A stretch of 64,000 nt of DNA. It comes from Alteripontixanthobacter maritimus (lineage in GTDB: Bacteria; Pseudomonadota; Alphaproteobacteria; Sphingomonadales; Sphingomonadaceae). Position 1 is the first letter of the stretch. Every line of letters starts with the position of its first letter. Shown piece by piece: positions 43,945-54,157 of the stretch. Below the pieces are notes generated by a model that saw nothing but the letters and a program-made list of their open reading frames with translations, searched no databases and was not told the origin of the DNA. The stretch covers positions 62,001 to 126,000 of the forward strand of contig NZ_QBKA01000002.1 of NCBI RefSeq assembly GCF_003340475.1. Reading direction: 5' to 3'. The position numbers and the translations under genes were made by a program.

Positions 43945-43983
43945 AAAAGGGCGCTTGCGGCGATCTGCCGCAAGCGCCCTTTT
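43945..43983. terminator. Bidirectional Rho-independent terminator
   Basis: A perfect 17-bp stem (43945-43961 with 43967-43983) and a 5-nt loop. The stem ends in A-run and T-run on both strands, so it can serve both the saccharopine-dehydrogenase-like gene (plus) and the converging TonB receptor gene (minus). Confidence 0.9.
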
Positions 43984-44069
43984 CGTTGCCACCCTTTGGC
44001 AATACACCGCTGGGTAGTTCCCCCTGTTTCAGACCAACGCTTTTTAGGCCGACGTCTTTCAGGCCGGCA

Positions 44070-46244
44070 TCAAAAGCTCGCTCGGGCGCTGATGCGGAAA
44101 TTGCGACCGACAATCGGGACGAAATCCTTGGTGAAGCTGGTGTGGCGGCGGCCCACCACGTCGAAGATATTGTCGACCGATCCAATCAGCGTCAGGCCCG
44201 GCCGCGAGGCAAATGGCTTGTAGCTGACCGAAGCGCCGACCAGGGTGTAATCATCGGTTGCCGTTTCGAACGGGGCGGTGCGCGTCTGCTCGTCGAACCA
44301 TTGCGCTTCGATCCGGGCATCGAACGGGCCGGTACCGGCTTCCAGTGCGCCGTATAGCGACAGCGGTGGAATGCGCGGCAGGTCGGTGCCGTCGTCACGT
44401 TCCGCGCGGACATATTCCGCCCGCAAATCGGTGGCGAGACGTAGGTCGTTCGTATCGCTGAATGTCAGGACGACTTGTCCCTCCGCGCCGTAATAATTCG
44501 CATCTTCCTGCAGATAGACGAACACGGGCAGATCGTCTTCCTCCTCGCCCGTTTCCGATAGGAAGATGTAATCGTCGAACGATGTGTAAAACGCCGCGAG
44601 CGATAGTTCGGCAATGCCCACATTGCCGCGCACGAACACCTCGCCGCCAAGCGCGGTTTCCTTCGCCAGGTTCGGATCGCCGATTTCGAATGCCTGGGTG
44701 GCGATGTGCGGCCCGTTAGAGAACAATTCTTCGGCAGCCGGGGCGCGTTCGGTATAATTGGCGTTGGCGCCGAACCGCAGTCCCATCGGCGTGCCATAGG
44801 TAACGCCGATGGCTCCGCTCACAGTGTCGAAGTCGCGCGACAGGCCAAGCGGTACGCTGTCGATATTCGCTTTTTCGTAACGCCCGCCGAATTCCACTTC
44901 GAACGGACCGGAGCCGACTTCCTGTAAGGCGAACAGGGCAAAGCTTTCCGTTCGGTTCGGGGCCACGAAAGCTTCTTCGCCGACGGCTGCGAAATCCCGG
45001 AAAAAATATTGCACGCCGACCGAGCCGCGAACCGGTGCGGTGCGTGACTGGACGAGTTCGGCACGCGCTTCGATACCTTGCACATCGAACACGGTGCCCA
45101 CTTCCTCGCCTTCGAATTCCGTGTGGGTGTAATCGGAATAACCGGCACGCACCCGCAGTTTTTCGAACAACCCGTCGCCCAGTTCAACCTCGGTCAGCAA
45201 ATCGGCGCGGTATTGGCGCAGATCGATCGAGACGCGCTCTTCGCCTTCTTCCTCGCCCTCTTCTTCGCCGCCCTCTTCCTCGCCATGGGCATGACCCGCA
45301 CCGGGGCGCCCGGGCACGCCGTACCGCGTATCATAGATACCTGCGGAAAAACCGATCAGTCCGCCCGGCGCGATGAAGGAAAAGCCCAGATTGCCGGATG
45401 CTGTCTCGGTAAAGCTGTTCGGCAGGACATCGCGCTGTTCGGCGGCTTCACGCAGTTCCTCCGCCTCTTCCAATTCGCCCTCGGCTTGCTCCTCAGCCGC
45501 TTCGGCAAGGATCTCCGCGCGCAGGGCTGGAGCCACGGTGAAGCCGCCCACGTCGATATCGTCGGAATTTCGGTAGCTGCCATCGGCATGCACAACAAAA
45601 TTGTTGCCGATAGGAAGGTCGATGGAGGCCGCGCCTTCATAAAGGTTGGATGCGGAATCGGCTGCAGCAAGAAGATCGATATGAACGGGTTCGTTGGGTA
45701 CGCGGCGCGGAATGCGCTTGTCGATCACGTTTACTACGCCGCCGATTGCCTGACTGCCGTAAAGCAGCACGGCCGGGCCGCGCAGCACTTCGATACGTTC
45801 TGCGGTCAATGGATCGATGGAAACGGCGTGGTCTGCACTGGTATTGGAGGCGTCAATCGCGCCGATGCCGTCGATCAGGGTTCGGATGCGTTCGCCTTGC
45901 AGGCCGCGAAGGACTGGGCGGGAGGCGCCGGGTGCGAAACCGCTGGACGCAACACCGGGCAATTCTTCCAGCATATCGCCCAACTGACCTTCCAGTTCGC
46001 GCTGCAAGTCGTCCCCTTCGACGACCGACGTCCCGGCAAGAATGTTTAATTCGCGCAAACCTTGCGCGCTGACGATGATGGTGCCGAATTCGTCCATCTG
46101 CTGGTTGTGAACGTCATCCTCCAATTCCATACCCGCCTCGTCGGACGATACCGGGCGCTCTTGTGCGTGGAGAGGAAAGGCAAGGGTCGCCGCGGATGCG
46201 AGAAGACCTGCCGTAGCGAAGCGGGTTTTAGAATGTGATAACAT
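44070..46244 (-). CDS. TonB-dependent receptor, ZnuD-like
   Basis: 724 residues with a signal peptide (FATAGLLASAATLAFPLHAQ), a TonB box (GTIIVSAQG), a plug (VLRGLQGERIRTLIDGIGAIDASNTSADHAVSIDPLTAERIEVLRGPAVLLYGSQAIGGVVNVID) and a barrel ending ISARASF. A loop at about residues 316-338 is very acidic with two His (GAGHAHGEEEGGEEE), and a second Glu/Ala-rich stretch lies at about 245-270. His/Glu-rich loops of this type occur in zinc receptors such as neisserial ZnuD, so zinc or another divalent metal is the likely ligand. A palindrome with resemblance to Zur boxes overlaps the start codon. It is monocistronic between a terminator and tRNA-Gly. Confidence 0.88.
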   Translation of the reverse strand: MLSHSKTRFATAGLLASAATLAFPLHAQERPVSSDEAGMELEDDVHNQQMDEFGTIIVSAQGLRELNILAGTSVVEGDDLQRELEGQLGDMLEELPGVASSGFAPGASRPVLRGLQGERIRTLIDGIGAIDASNTSADHAVSIDPLTAERIEVLRGPAVLLYGSQAIGGVVNVIDKRIPRRVPNEPVHIDLLAAADSASNLYEGAASIDLPIGNNFVVHADGSYRNSDDIDVGGFTVAPALRAEILAEAAEEQAEGELEEAEELREAAEQRDVLPNSFTETASGNLGFSFIAPGGLIGFSAGIYDTRYGVPGRPGAGHAHGEEEGGEEEGEEEGEERVSIDLRQYRADLLTEVELGDGLFEKLRVRAGYSDYTHTEFEGEEVGTVFDVQGIEARAELVQSRTAPVRGSVGVQYFFRDFAAVGEEAFVAPNRTESFALFALQEVGSGPFEVEFGGRYEKANIDSVPLGLSRDFDTVSGAIGVTYGTPMGLRFGANANYTERAPAAEELFSNGPHIATQAFEIGDPNLAKETALGGEVFVRGNVGIAELSLAAFYTSFDDYIFLSETGEEEDDLPVFVYLQEDANYYGAEGQVVLTFSDTNDLRLATDLRAEYVRAERDDGTDLPRIPPLSLYGALEAGTGPFDARIEAQWFDEQTRTAPFETATDDYTLVGASVSYKPFASRPGLTLIGSVDNIFDVVGRRHTSFTKDFVPIVGRNFRISARASF

Positions 46245-46249
46245 ATCAC
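46235..46249. promoter_or_regulatory. Palindrome over the start codon of the ZnuD-like gene (Zur-like)
   Basis: GTGATA-ACA-TATCAC is a perfect palindrome spanning the ATG at 46244. It contains ATAACATAT, similar to Zur/Fur-type boxes, but the position over the start codon is unusual. Confidence 0.35.
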
Positions 46250-46460
46250 CGCTAATAGCGCGCAGATTCTCGGTCGCAACCCCTTTTTCGCACAGTCCGA
46301 CGAATTACACTCTCGCAGCGATAAATGGCATGCAGCGTGATTTATAACGCCTGACCGCAATACGCTTTATTACGCGTTAGATTGTGGGGCTGCGGGCAAA
46401 TTCCGGTATTCCCCGAAATTTCATCCCTGCTGTTTGCTGGATGCCCGATCGGCAAACGTC

Positions 46461-46535
46461 TGGAGCGGGCGAGGCGATTCGAACGCCCGACCCCAACCTT
46501 GGCAAGGTTGTGCTCTACCCCTGAGCTACGCCCGC
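46461..46535 (-). tRNA. tRNA-Gly (anticodon GCC)
   Basis: A complete cloverleaf on the minus strand: acceptor GCGGGCG/CGCCCGC, D-arm GCTCAGGGGTAGAGC, anticodon stem-loop CAACCTTGCCAAGGTTG with GCC, T-arm GGGCGTTCGAATCGCC and encoded CCA at 46463-46461. Confidence 0.97.
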
Positions 46536-46730
46536 TCACTGACGCTCTACCGGGATAGGGGCGGAAGCCGATACCCGGTGGGGAAGCGCGCGGTTAGCAG
46601 CGGGCCGCCGGTGCGGCAAGCGGAAAAACAGCGAATATCATGCTGCCCGGCATCGCAGCGCCCTTCACATTCGGGGGAAACTTGCCACATTGCCAGTAAG
46701 ACACGCATCAACTTGTGACAGGAGCGCCAA

Positions 46731-47726
46731 TTGGCCACCACACCCCCACCCGGCGGACCGCCCCCGCAGCTCAGCATCGAAGAGCAAAAGGCCGTCGAAA
46801 CTTTCCGTACCAATGTCGTCGATCCATCGATGACCAAGCTGGTCATCCTTGATTTCTGGGCCGAATGGTGCGGGCCGTGCAAGGCGCTGACGCCGACACT
46901 GGAAAAGGTCGCGGCGGAATATGCCGACAAGGGCGTGGTGCTGGCCAAGATCAATGTCGACGAAGAAAAGTTCATCGCTGGCCAGTTCCAGGTGCAATCC
47001 ATCCCCACCGTCTACGCGATGTTCCAGGGGCAGCCGGTGGCCGATCTGACCTCGGCGCGTACCGAATCGCAGTTGAAGGAAGCGCTCGACCAGATCCTGG
47101 CGCAGCTGCCCATCGGCGACGCCGCAGCAGGTGGTGCCCCTGATGGCTCTCCTGCCGATGCTGCACAAGGTGGGGCGCCCGGAGCGGAAGCGGCCAAGCC
47201 CAACATCGACCAGTTCCTTACCATGGGGGAGGAAGTGCTCGCAGGCGGCGATGCCGAACGCGCAGCCGGAATTTTTCAGCAGGTCGTGCAGATGGCCCCC
47301 GATAATGTTGCAGCGCAAACAGCCATGGTGCGTGCGCTGGTGGCTGCAGGCCGGACCGACGAGGCCCGCTCGGTCCTCGACGTGCTGGAACCTGCCATGG
47401 GCGACGATCCGCTGGTCAAGACCGCCCGCAGCACGCTGGACCTGGCCGGCACGCAGGTCGATCCCGGCGAACTCGACACTTTGCGTGCCGCAGCGGTCGA
47501 GCGCCCCGCCGATATGGAAGCGTCCTACGCCTTTGCCGAGGCGGCCTATGCCAGCGGCGAACGCGACGAGGCTGCCGACACCCTGCTGAGCATGGTGGAG
47601 AAGGACCGCGAGTGGAACGAGGGCGCGGCGCGCACCAAGCTGCTGCAGATATTCGAAGCCGTCGGGTTGGAGGATGCATGGGTGAAACAGACCCGCCGCC
47701 GCCTGTCCGAAATCCTGTTCGGCTGA
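46731..47726 (+). CDS. Thioredoxin-TPR protein (CnoX/YbbN-like)
   Basis: 331 residues from a TTG at 46731, chosen because AGGAG precedes it and the translation then starts ATTPPPGG. An N-terminal thioredoxin domain with an intact WCGPC site (VILDFWAEWCGPCKALTPTLEKVA) and cis-Pro SIPTVYAMFQG is followed by a Gly/Ala-rich linker and a C-terminal TPR half (AGIFQQVVQMAPDNVAAQTAMVRALVAAGRTDEARSVLD). It fits the YbbN/CnoX chaperedoxin family, which protects proteins during oxidative stress and hands them to GroEL/DnaK. The Lon-N-domain gene follows 11 bases after the stop, so both probably act in protein quality control. Confidence 0.92.
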   Translation: MATTPPPGGPPPQLSIEEQKAVETFRTNVVDPSMTKLVILDFWAEWCGPCKALTPTLEKVAAEYADKGVVLAKINVDEEKFIAGQFQVQSIPTVYAMFQGQPVADLTSARTESQLKEALDQILAQLPIGDAAAGGAPDGSPADAAQGGAPGAEAAKPNIDQFLTMGEEVLAGGDAERAAGIFQQVVQMAPDNVAAQTAMVRALVAAGRTDEARSVLDVLEPAMGDDPLVKTARSTLDLAGTQVDPGELDTLRAAAVERPADMEASYAFAEAAYASGERDEAADTLLSMVEKDREWNEGAARTKLLQIFEAVGLEDAWVKQTRRRLSEILFG

Positions 47727-47737
47727 TCGGAGATTTC

Positions 47738-48361
47738 ATGATCGATACCAAGCCCGCGCGTCTTTCCATCTTTCCGCTGACCGGCGCGATCCTGTTTCCC
47801 GGAATGCAATTGCCGCTGCATATCTTCGAGCCGCGCTACCGCGCGCTGGTCGGCGATGCGTTGGTGCGCGACCGGCGGATCGCCATGATCCAGCCGCAGA
47901 CCCGGACGGACGGTGCCTCGCTTTATCAGATTGGTTGCGTGGGCAAGATCGGCGATGTCGAGGCGTCGGAGGATGGTCGTTACAATGTCGTGCTGACCGG
48001 CGAGCACCGTTTCCGCCTGCTGCGCGAACTGGATGTCACGACCCCGTTCCGGCAAGTGGAAGGCGAATTGCTGCATGACGACACCAGCGAGGCGCTAAGC
48101 AGTGTGGAACGCGCCGGGTTCGAGCGTGAGGCGCGGCGGTTTGCCGATGCACAGGGATATTCCGTGGATTGGGAATCGGTTTCGCGTCTGGACGACCAGT
48201 CGCTGATAAATGGCGTGGCACAAATCGCGCCTTTCGATCCCGCAGCAAAACAAGCATTGTTGGAAGCCGAAGACCTCGCCCAGCGTTGCGAGTTGATGGT
48301 GCAACTGATGTATTTTTTCGGCCGCCGCGATGGCGAGGATGACAGCATCACGCTGCAATAG
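47738..48361 (+). CDS. Lon N-terminal-domain protein
   Basis: 207 residues from the ATG at 47738 (GGAGAT upstream). RLSIFPLTGAILFPGMQLPLHIFEPRYRALVGDAL is the signature of the Lon protease substrate-binding (LON) domain. No ATPase or protease domain is present. It is in an operon with the thioredoxin-TPR gene and is common in this pairing in alphaproteobacteria. Its biochemical role is not established. Confidence 0.93.
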   Translation: MIDTKPARLSIFPLTGAILFPGMQLPLHIFEPRYRALVGDALVRDRRIAMIQPQTRTDGASLYQIGCVGKIGDVEASEDGRYNVVLTGEHRFRLLRELDVTTPFRQVEGELLHDDTSEALSSVERAGFEREARRFADAQGYSVDWESVSRLDDQSLINGVAQIAPFDPAAKQALLEAEDLAQRCELMVQLMYFFGRRDGEDDSITLQ

Positions 48362-48382
48362 GAATTCCCGAAGCCTGCTCGC

Positions 48383-49009
48383 TTAGATCCCGAAACTGCC
48401 ACGCAACCCGTCGATGATATATTGCGCGGCCAATGCCGCGAGCAACACGCCGAGCAGCCGAGTGATAACTGCCTCCACCCGCTCCCCGAACAACCGCATC
48501 AGCGGCGCTGCCGCGATCAGCGCCAGCATGGTGAGCAGCAGCACGGTCGCCAGCGCGCCCAGCACGACGAGCGTCTGCTCGGTCCCGTTCGCTTCGTTCA
48601 TCAGCAACATGATCGCCGCGATGGCGCCCGGCCCCGCCAGCATCGGCATGGCCATGGGAAATACCGACACATCCTCTATCTGCGGATCGGCGCTGACCTT
48701 CTCGGCCCGCTCCTCGCGGCGTTGAGTGCGCTTTTCGAACACCATTTCGAAGGCGATAAAGAACAGCATCAATCCGCCGGCGATGCGAAACGCGTCGAGT
48801 TCTATATGCAATGCCGCCAGCAACTCCTCGCCGAACAGCGCGAAGATCAGCAGGATCACCGCCGCGATCAGGCAGGCGCGGATAGCCATGATACGCGCCT
48901 GCGCCGAAGTCGCGCCTTTGGTCAGCCCGGCATAGATTGGCGCGCAGCCGGGCGGATCGATCACCACGAACAGGGTGATGAAAGCGGACAGGAACAGGTC
49001 GAACATCAT
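48383..49009 (-). CDS. MarC-family membrane protein
   Basis: 208 residues with six helices and the UPF0056/MarC pattern (FVVIDPPGCAPIYAGLT, ALFGEELLAALHIELDAFRIAGGLMLFFIAFEMVF, FPMAMPMLAGPGAIAAIMLLM). Function unknown; earlier claims of a role in antibiotic resistance were not supported. Its start overlaps the stop of the upstream lipoprotein gene by 4 bases. Confidence 0.93.
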   Translation of the reverse strand: MMFDLFLSAFITLFVVIDPPGCAPIYAGLTKGATSAQARIMAIRACLIAAVILLIFALFGEELLAALHIELDAFRIAGGLMLFFIAFEMVFEKRTQRREERAEKVSADPQIEDVSVFPMAMPMLAGPGAIAAIMLLMNEANGTEQTLVVLGALATVLLLTMLALIAAAPLMRLFGERVEAVITRLLGVLLAALAAQYIIDGLRGSFGI

Positions 49010-49734
49010 GGCCCTGGTATGGCTGGCTTAACATCGTCCAGCAGCTTGGTCTGGAAGGCGGATCCGTCCCAGCTTTCGACCGCAACCGTGCGCCGCTGGG
49101 CATCGTCATCATAGCGCCATGTCACGCGCAAAGTTCCGTCGGGCGAAGTCATCCGTCCCGCCTTGTTGCCCGCAGGCACTGGCGGAGCAGGAGACGGGGC
49201 CGGTGCAGAGGGAGTGCCGGTGCAATTTGCCACCGAACTCTGGATAAACTCGGGCGCGATGCGGGGGCTCTCCACACCGTCACCATGTGACAGCACCCAG
49301 CGATAGCGCGGCTCGTCACCGCGCCTGCCGGACCCCTGCCATACGGTCGTATAATAACCGTCCGTACCCCCCCAGCGGATGGCGCCCGTGGTCACGGCCA
49401 GCAACCCGTCGCAGGAAAGATGGACCGCATGAGGGGACCAGGCGGTCGCGGGAAAGGCCGGCGCGCCGCGCAGCCAGTCCTTGGCCAGCACCGGCTGCGG
49501 CACAAAGGTTATCGCGTCGCTCGCAGCGGTATCCTTCAGCGCTTTGGCCACACCATCCACCTGCGCGGCGCGGTTTTGCCCGATGTCGACGGCAATCACG
49601 GCGGAGGGATTGGCCTTGAACAAGCTGCGATCGAGCCCGCCCCCCGGCCGTTCGGCAGGAGCGCAAGCCGACGCCAGCATAGCGGCAAGCGTAGCCGCGC
49701 CAGTTGCGGCCGCGAGGCTGCGCAGAGATGTCAC
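49006..49734 (-). CDS. Putative lipoprotein, 242 residues
   Basis: Begins [26 protein letters not shown]-type with a lipobox (LASAC), so it is probably anchored to the outer or inner membrane. The mature protein has [26 protein letters not shown], and a Pro-rich linker (about residues 175-192). No domain recognised. GTG start overlaps the folD stop (GTGA) and its own stop overlaps marC, so it is translated in the yggT-folD operon. Confidence 0.78.
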   Translation of the reverse strand: MTSLRSLAAATGAATLAAMLASACAPAERPGGGLDRSLFKANPSAVIAVDIGQNRAAQVDGVAKALKDTAASDAITFVPQPVLAKDWLRGAPAFPATAWSPHAVHLSCDGLLAVTTGAIRWGGTDGYYTTVWQGSGRRGDEPRYRWVLSHGDGVESPRIAPEFIQSSVANCTGTPSAPAPSPAPPVPAGNKAGRMTSPDGTLRVTWRYDDDAQRRTVAVESWDGSAFQTKLLDDVKPAIPGP

Positions 49735-50639
49735 AGCGTTCCGTCAGCCAGTTCGAGGCCTGCGTTGCGATACGCCGCCACGACCGTATTGCGCAGCAAC
49801 ACCGCGATGGTCATCGGGCCGACCCCGCCCGGTACCGGAGTGATGGCACCGGCGCGTTGTCCTGCTTCGTCGAAAGCGACATCGCCCACCAGGCGTGTCT
49901 TGCCCTCTTCAGCAGCAGGCACACGGTTGATGCCGACGTCGATGACGGTCGCGCCCGGCTTGATCCAGTCGCCCCGGATCATTTCCGGGCGGCCGACGGC
50001 AGCCACCACGATATCGGCGCGGCGCACCACATCGGCCAGATCCTTCGTTCGGCTATGCGCAATCGTCACGGTGGCGTTTGCGTCGGTCAGCAATTGCGCC
50101 ATCGGCTTGCCGACGATGTTGGAACGGCCGATGACCACCGCGTCCTTACCCGACAGATCGCCCAACTCGTCCTTCAGCAGCATCAGGCAGCCCAGCGGGG
50201 TGCACGGTACAAAGCCCGACTGTCCGACCGCCAGCCTGCCGGCATTGGTAACGTGGAACCCGTCCACATCCTTGTCCGGCGATATAGCCGCGATAACCGA
50301 CTGCTCGTCGAGATGCGCGGGCAGGGGTAGCTGTACCAGGATACCGTCCACCGCAGGGTCGCCGTTCAGCCGTTCGACCAGAGCCATCAGCGTATCATTG
50401 TCGGTATCGGCAGGCAGGCGGTGTTCGAAGCTTTCGATGTTGGCGGCCACGCTCGCCTTGCCCTTGTTGCGGACATAGACGCTGCTGGCCGGATCCTCCC
50501 CCACCAACACCACGGCGAGACCCGGCTTACGGCCGGCCTCGGCAGCAAAGTCAGCCGCCACTTTGCCAATTTTCTCACGCAGGGTCGCTGCAAAAGCCTT
50601 GCCGTCGATGCGGCGTGCGGCCTGCCTGGGTTCGCTCAC
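49731..50639 (-). CDS. folD: Bifunctional methylenetetrahydrofolate dehydrogenase/cyclohydrolase
   Basis: 302 residues from a GTG at 50639. Signature regions: [18 protein letters not shown] (with the catalytic Lys), [28 protein letters not shown] and [17 protein letters not shown] (NADP site). It interconverts methylene-, methenyl- and formyl-tetrahydrofolate. It overlaps YggT upstream and the lipoprotein downstream by 4 bases each. Confidence 0.97.
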   Translation of the reverse strand: MSEPRQAARRIDGKAFAATLREKIGKVAADFAAEAGRKPGLAVVLVGEDPASSVYVRNKGKASVAANIESFEHRLPADTDNDTLMALVERLNGDPAVDGILVQLPLPAHLDEQSVIAAISPDKDVDGFHVTNAGRLAVGQSGFVPCTPLGCLMLLKDELGDLSGKDAVVIGRSNIVGKPMAQLLTDANATVTIAHSRTKDLADVVRRADIVVAAVGRPEMIRGDWIKPGATVIDVGINRVPAAEEGKTRLVGDVAFDEAGQRAGAITPVPGGVGPMTIAVLLRNTVVAAYRNAGLELADGTL

Positions 50640-50929
50640 GACGCGCTGGCTGCCAGATTGCCGAGAATGATCTGCACCACCTGCAGGATTACGATCAGCA
50701 CCAGCGGCGAGAAATCGATTGCTCCTGTTGCCGGCAGCAATCTTCGGATCGGGGACAGGACCGGATCGAGCACCGCATTGATGGAATTGTAAACCTGCGT
50801 AAGGAACGCGTTGGAACTGTTCACAACATTGAACGCGAACAGCAACCCGATCACGAATTGCACGATGATCAGCATGACCAGCACACTGGTCAGCAGCCCG
50901 ACGATCTGGAGGATTGTTTGAAGAACCAA
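50636..50929 (-). CDS. YggT-family membrane protein
   Basis: 97 residues with two hydrophobic segments ([28 protein letters not shown] and [20 protein letters not shown]) and the family motif [23 protein letters not shown] between them. Role unclear; it may help osmotic or division-related membrane processes. First gene of the yggT-folD-lipoprotein-marC run. Confidence 0.93.
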   Translation of the reverse strand: MVLQTILQIVGLLTSVLVMLIIVQFVIGLLFAFNVVNSSNAFLTQVYNSINAVLDPVLSPIRRLLPATGAIDFSPLVLIVILQVVQIILGNLAASAS

Positions 50930-51098
50930 GCTGGAATTCCTTGCTAGCGCGATCTGTAAAAATGTCGGGTTGCCGCCATCTACCGCAGCGCGGTGAAGTG
51001 TATCAACCGTATAATACGCATATCAGCGTCACGCGGCAAACCCCGGCGGCGCCCTTTACCGTAGACCCGACCTGTTTGCCGTGGACGCTGCTGATCGA

Positions 51099-51986
51099 TC
51101 AGTCCGCCCGGATCAGCGTTCCGGCCCCGCGCGCGGTGAAGAATTCCAGCAGCATCGCATGTGCCTCCCGCCCGTCCAGCACCACGGCAGCGTCGCAGCC
51201 TGCTTCCACCGCATGGACGCAGGTCTCAAGCTTGGGAATCATGCCGCCGCTAATCGTGCCGTTTTGTTCCAGTTCACCTATCTGTGATGGAGTAAGGTCG
51301 GTCAGCAGCGCGCCGTCCTTGCCCAGCACCCCTGCAACATCGGTCAGCAGAAACAGCCGCGCCGCGCCGAGAGCCGCCGCGAGTGCGCCCGCCATGGTAT
51401 CGGCATTGATGTTGTAGGTCTGCCCGTCCACGCCCGCCGCGATCGGCGCGACGATGGGGATCATGCCCGATGCGCTGGCGGTTTCCAGCAAGGTCGTGTC
51501 GACCGTCTCCGGCGTTCCGACGAAACCCAGATCGATCACTTGTTCGATGGCGCTGTCCGGGTCGCGGCGCGTGCGTTCGAGCTTGGTGGCGGTAACCAGC
51601 CCGCCATCCTTGCCCGAAATGCCGATCGCCTTGCCGCCGGCACTGGCGATCCAGCCGACCAGTTGCTTGTTGATCGCGCCCGACAGCACCATTTCCGCAA
51701 TCTCGGCCGTTGCCTGGTCGGTTACGCGCAGCCCGTCCACGAAAGTGCTTTCCACGCCCAGCTTTTCCAGCATCGCCCCGATCTGCGGGCCGCCGCCATG
51801 TACCACCACCGGGTTGATGCCGACCGCCTTCAGCAGAACGATATCTTCGGCAAATTCGCGCGCGGCCTTGGCATCGCCCATCGCGTGGCCGCCATATTTC
51901 ACCACGAATGTGCGCCCGGCATAGCGCTGGAAATAGGGCAGCGCCTCGATCAGCACCTCAGCCTTGGCCAGCATTTCTTTGGTCAT
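51099..51986 (-). CDS. argB: Acetylglutamate kinase
   Basis: 295 residues: [51 protein letters not shown] is the phosphate-binding N-terminus, and [30 protein letters not shown] the ATP lid. It phosphorylates N-acetylglutamate in arginine synthesis. It precedes the yggT-folD run with a 169-bp gap, so it may have its own terminator or be co-transcribed. Confidence 0.97.
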   Translation of the reverse strand: MTKEMLAKAEVLIEALPYFQRYAGRTFVVKYGGHAMGDAKAAREFAEDIVLLKAVGINPVVVHGGGPQIGAMLEKLGVESTFVDGLRVTDQATAEIAEMVLSGAINKQLVGWIASAGGKAIGISGKDGGLVTATKLERTRRDPDSAIEQVIDLGFVGTPETVDTTLLETASASGMIPIVAPIAAGVDGQTYNINADTMAGALAAALGAARLFLLTDVAGVLGKDGALLTDLTPSQIGELEQNGTISGGMIPKLETCVHAVEAGCDAAVVLDGREAHAMLLEFFTARGAGTLIRAD

Positions 51987-52125
51987 CGCAGATTCCCGTG
52001 TCCGTTCCCGGCGCGGCGTAGGATGTTGCGGCGGTCAAGGAAAGCGCGAAGCTGGCTGGGCCTGAACCGTACAACACCCGGTAATCGGCATTCCCTTCCG
52101 ATGCGGTCTGCGCGAGAGGGGCTGG

Positions 52126-52644
52126 GTGCGACGTCTGCTCCCTCCGCGCCGGTTCTGGCGATATGCGCTGCTGCTCGGCACATTTCTGGCGGCCGGCTGG
52201 TGGTTTGCGGGATGGCAGACCGACGGCGACGACTGGCGGGAAGTGACGGCGCGCTATCCGGTATGTGGGCAAGACCGTGTACCAAGGGGTCCTGCACCGA
52301 GGGGCTGCGTGATCGATGGCGACACGCTGGCGATCGGTTTCGGCAAGGACGCGCGGCGCATCCGTCTTACCGGCTTCGATGCACCCGAACTGGATGGCGC
52401 TTGCCCTGCGGAGCGGGCGAAGGCAGCCCTAGCACGTACCACCTTGTCGCGCTGGCTTTCCGCCGGTCCGTTCCTGCTGGATGGAGGCGCGGAACCGCCG
52501 CGGGATCGCTATGGGCGCGAGCTGCGTTCCGCTCGCCGGATTACAGCCGATGGTAGCGAGGAATGGCTGGCCGATGCCATGGTGGATGCCGGGCTTGCGC
52601 GAGAGGATAGTTGGGAAACGCCAGCAGGCTGGTGTCCGGCCTGA
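52126..52644 (+). CDS. Staphylococcal-nuclease-like protein 1
   Basis: 172 residues from a GTG at 52126 (GAGAGGGG upstream). An N-terminal membrane anchor (YALLLGTFLAAGWWFAGW) is followed by an OB-fold nuclease: CVIDGDTLAIGF, RIRLTGFDAPELDGAC with the Arg-Asp-Glu active-site residues, and DRYGRELRSAR with the second Arg. All catalytic positions are kept, so it could be an active membrane-anchored nuclease. It is the first of three such genes in 2.8 kb on the same strand. Confidence 0.85.
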   Translation: MRRLLPPRRFWRYALLLGTFLAAGWWFAGWQTDGDDWREVTARYPVCGQDRVPRGPAPRGCVIDGDTLAIGFGKDARRIRLTGFDAPELDGACPAERAKAALARTTLSRWLSAGPFLLDGGAEPPRDRYGRELRSARRITADGSEEWLADAMVDAGLAREDSWETPAGWCPA

Positions 52645-52790
52645 CACCGGCAGGGCGAGCGATTGCATCCGCATTGGTGTGACCCGATGGCTTGTCCGCC
52701 GCGGTATGCGCATGATTACCGTGCGCTACCGGACCGGAACGGAGGGGCCTCCACGCGCCGGAGCGGCCGGCTGCGGATTAGGCGGCGGGG

Positions 52791-53306
52791 ATGGACCGAC
52801 CCCTCTCTCGCTCGCCCTTCCGCTTCCTTTCGGCAGCATCTTTGCCATCCGGCATCTTGTTGGCAGTGGTCATGCTCTTGCCGATACTCGCTGCCAGTGC
52901 CGTGCCTGCATCGGGTACCGAGCGCCTGCAGCCGGAGCTCTTGTCCGCCGCCCGCTTCGACAGATGCGGCCGGGCGAAGCGGGTGACCTGCATCGTCGAT
53001 GGCGACACTTTCTGGTTTGGCGGGACCAAGATCCGCATCGCCGATATCGACACACCCGAATCGCACCGCCCGTCATGCCCCGCCGAGGCCGCTCTGGCCG
53101 CCCGCGCCACCGTCCGGATGCAGGGCTTGCTCAATGGCGGAAAGTTCGCGCTGGCCCCTTCCGGCGATGGGCGGGATACCGATTATTTCGGGCGATCGCT
53201 CCGCATCGTCACGCGCGGCGGGACGAGCCTCGGCGCAGTGCTGGTGCGCGAAGGGCTGGCCGATGCATGGGGCGGGCCGCGGACCGACTGGTGCAATCCG
53301 GCTTAG
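52791..53306 (+). CDS. Staphylococcal-nuclease-like protein 2
   Basis: 171 residues with a signal peptide or anchor (SGILLAVVMLLPILAASAVPA) and a nuclease core: TCIVDGDTFWFGGTKIRIADIDTPESHRPSC (Arg, Asp, Glu) and DYFGRSLRIV. Cysteines flank the core, consistent with an extracytoplasmic disulfide. It is closest in sequence to the protein at 54158 (both have CIVDGDTFW and KIRIADIDTPE), so these two are probably recent paralogues. Confidence 0.87.
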   Translation: MDRPLSRSPFRFLSAASLPSGILLAVVMLLPILAASAVPASGTERLQPELLSAARFDRCGRAKRVTCIVDGDTFWFGGTKIRIADIDTPESHRPSCPAEAALAARATVRMQGLLNGGKFALAPSGDGRDTDYFGRSLRIVTRGGTSLGAVLVREGLADAWGGPRTDWCNPA

Positions 53307-53361
53307 CGCCTGGCGCGGACAAACCACTTCCCCTTTCGCGCGCCCTTGCTAGGCTGCGGCT

Positions 53362-54033
53362 ATGAGAAACACCGCCATCCTGCTCGCCCTGCCGCTCCTC
53401 CTGCCGCTGGCCGCCTGCGCCACCACCGCGCCAGATTTGCCCGCTCTGCCGCAGACGCAGCACGCGTTCTGGGATGCGCTGGAAAGCCATTGCGGTAACG
53501 CCTATTCGGGCAAGCTGGTCAGCAGCGATGCGCGCGATGTTGACTGGGCCAGGCGCGCGATGGTGGCGCATTGGGCGCGCTGCACCCCGACTGAAATTGC
53601 CGTGGCCTTTCATGTCGAGGAAGCAGACGGGTCCGGCTGGGACCGCAGCCGCACATGGCTCGTCAGCCGCCACGCGCCGAACGAGACAGGGATCGATACG
53701 AAATATGGGGGCCTGCGGTTGAAGCATGACCACCGGCACGAAGACGGCAGCGTGGATGCGGTGACGCAATATGGCGGCGATACGCTGTCCGCCGGAACCG
53801 CCCGCATTCAGGATTTCCCGGTAGATGCATTTTCGATCGCACTGTTCGGGCGCGAGGGGCTGGATGTGTCGGTTACCAATGTCTGGCGGGTGGAAGTGGA
53901 TGACGCGCAGACGGGCGGCGCGCGCTTCGCTTATCAGCTGACCCGCCGCAACGATCCCACGCGGCTGTTTCGGGTGGAAATGGATGCCGGCAAACCCGTC
54001 CCCGCGCCGCCTGCCGCATGGGGCTGGGAGTAA
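53362..54033 (+). CDS. Putative lipoprotein between nuclease-like genes
   Basis: 223 residues with a lipobox (LLPLAACATT). Mature protein has HAFWDALESHCGNAYSGKLV, ARRAMVAHWARC and VDAFSIALFGREGLDVSVTNVWRVEVD; no domain recognised. It lies between nuclease-like genes 2 and 3 on the same strand. Confidence 0.78.
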   Translation: MRNTAILLALPLLLPLAACATTAPDLPALPQTQHAFWDALESHCGNAYSGKLVSSDARDVDWARRAMVAHWARCTPTEIAVAFHVEEADGSGWDRSRTWLVSRHAPNETGIDTKYGGLRLKHDHRHEDGSVDAVTQYGGDTLSAGTARIQDFPVDAFSIALFGREGLDVSVTNVWRVEVDDAQTGGARFAYQLTRRNDPTRLFRVEMDAGKPVPAPPAAWGWE

Positions 54034-54157
54034 GACCGAACGAACACTCGGCGTTCCATGGGTGGGAACGTGATGCACGGGACACATCCAACGCGCACGA
54101 TAAACTTCGCGCCACGCTAACAGTATCTGAACCATATGCTGCCACCATCGCGGCATC

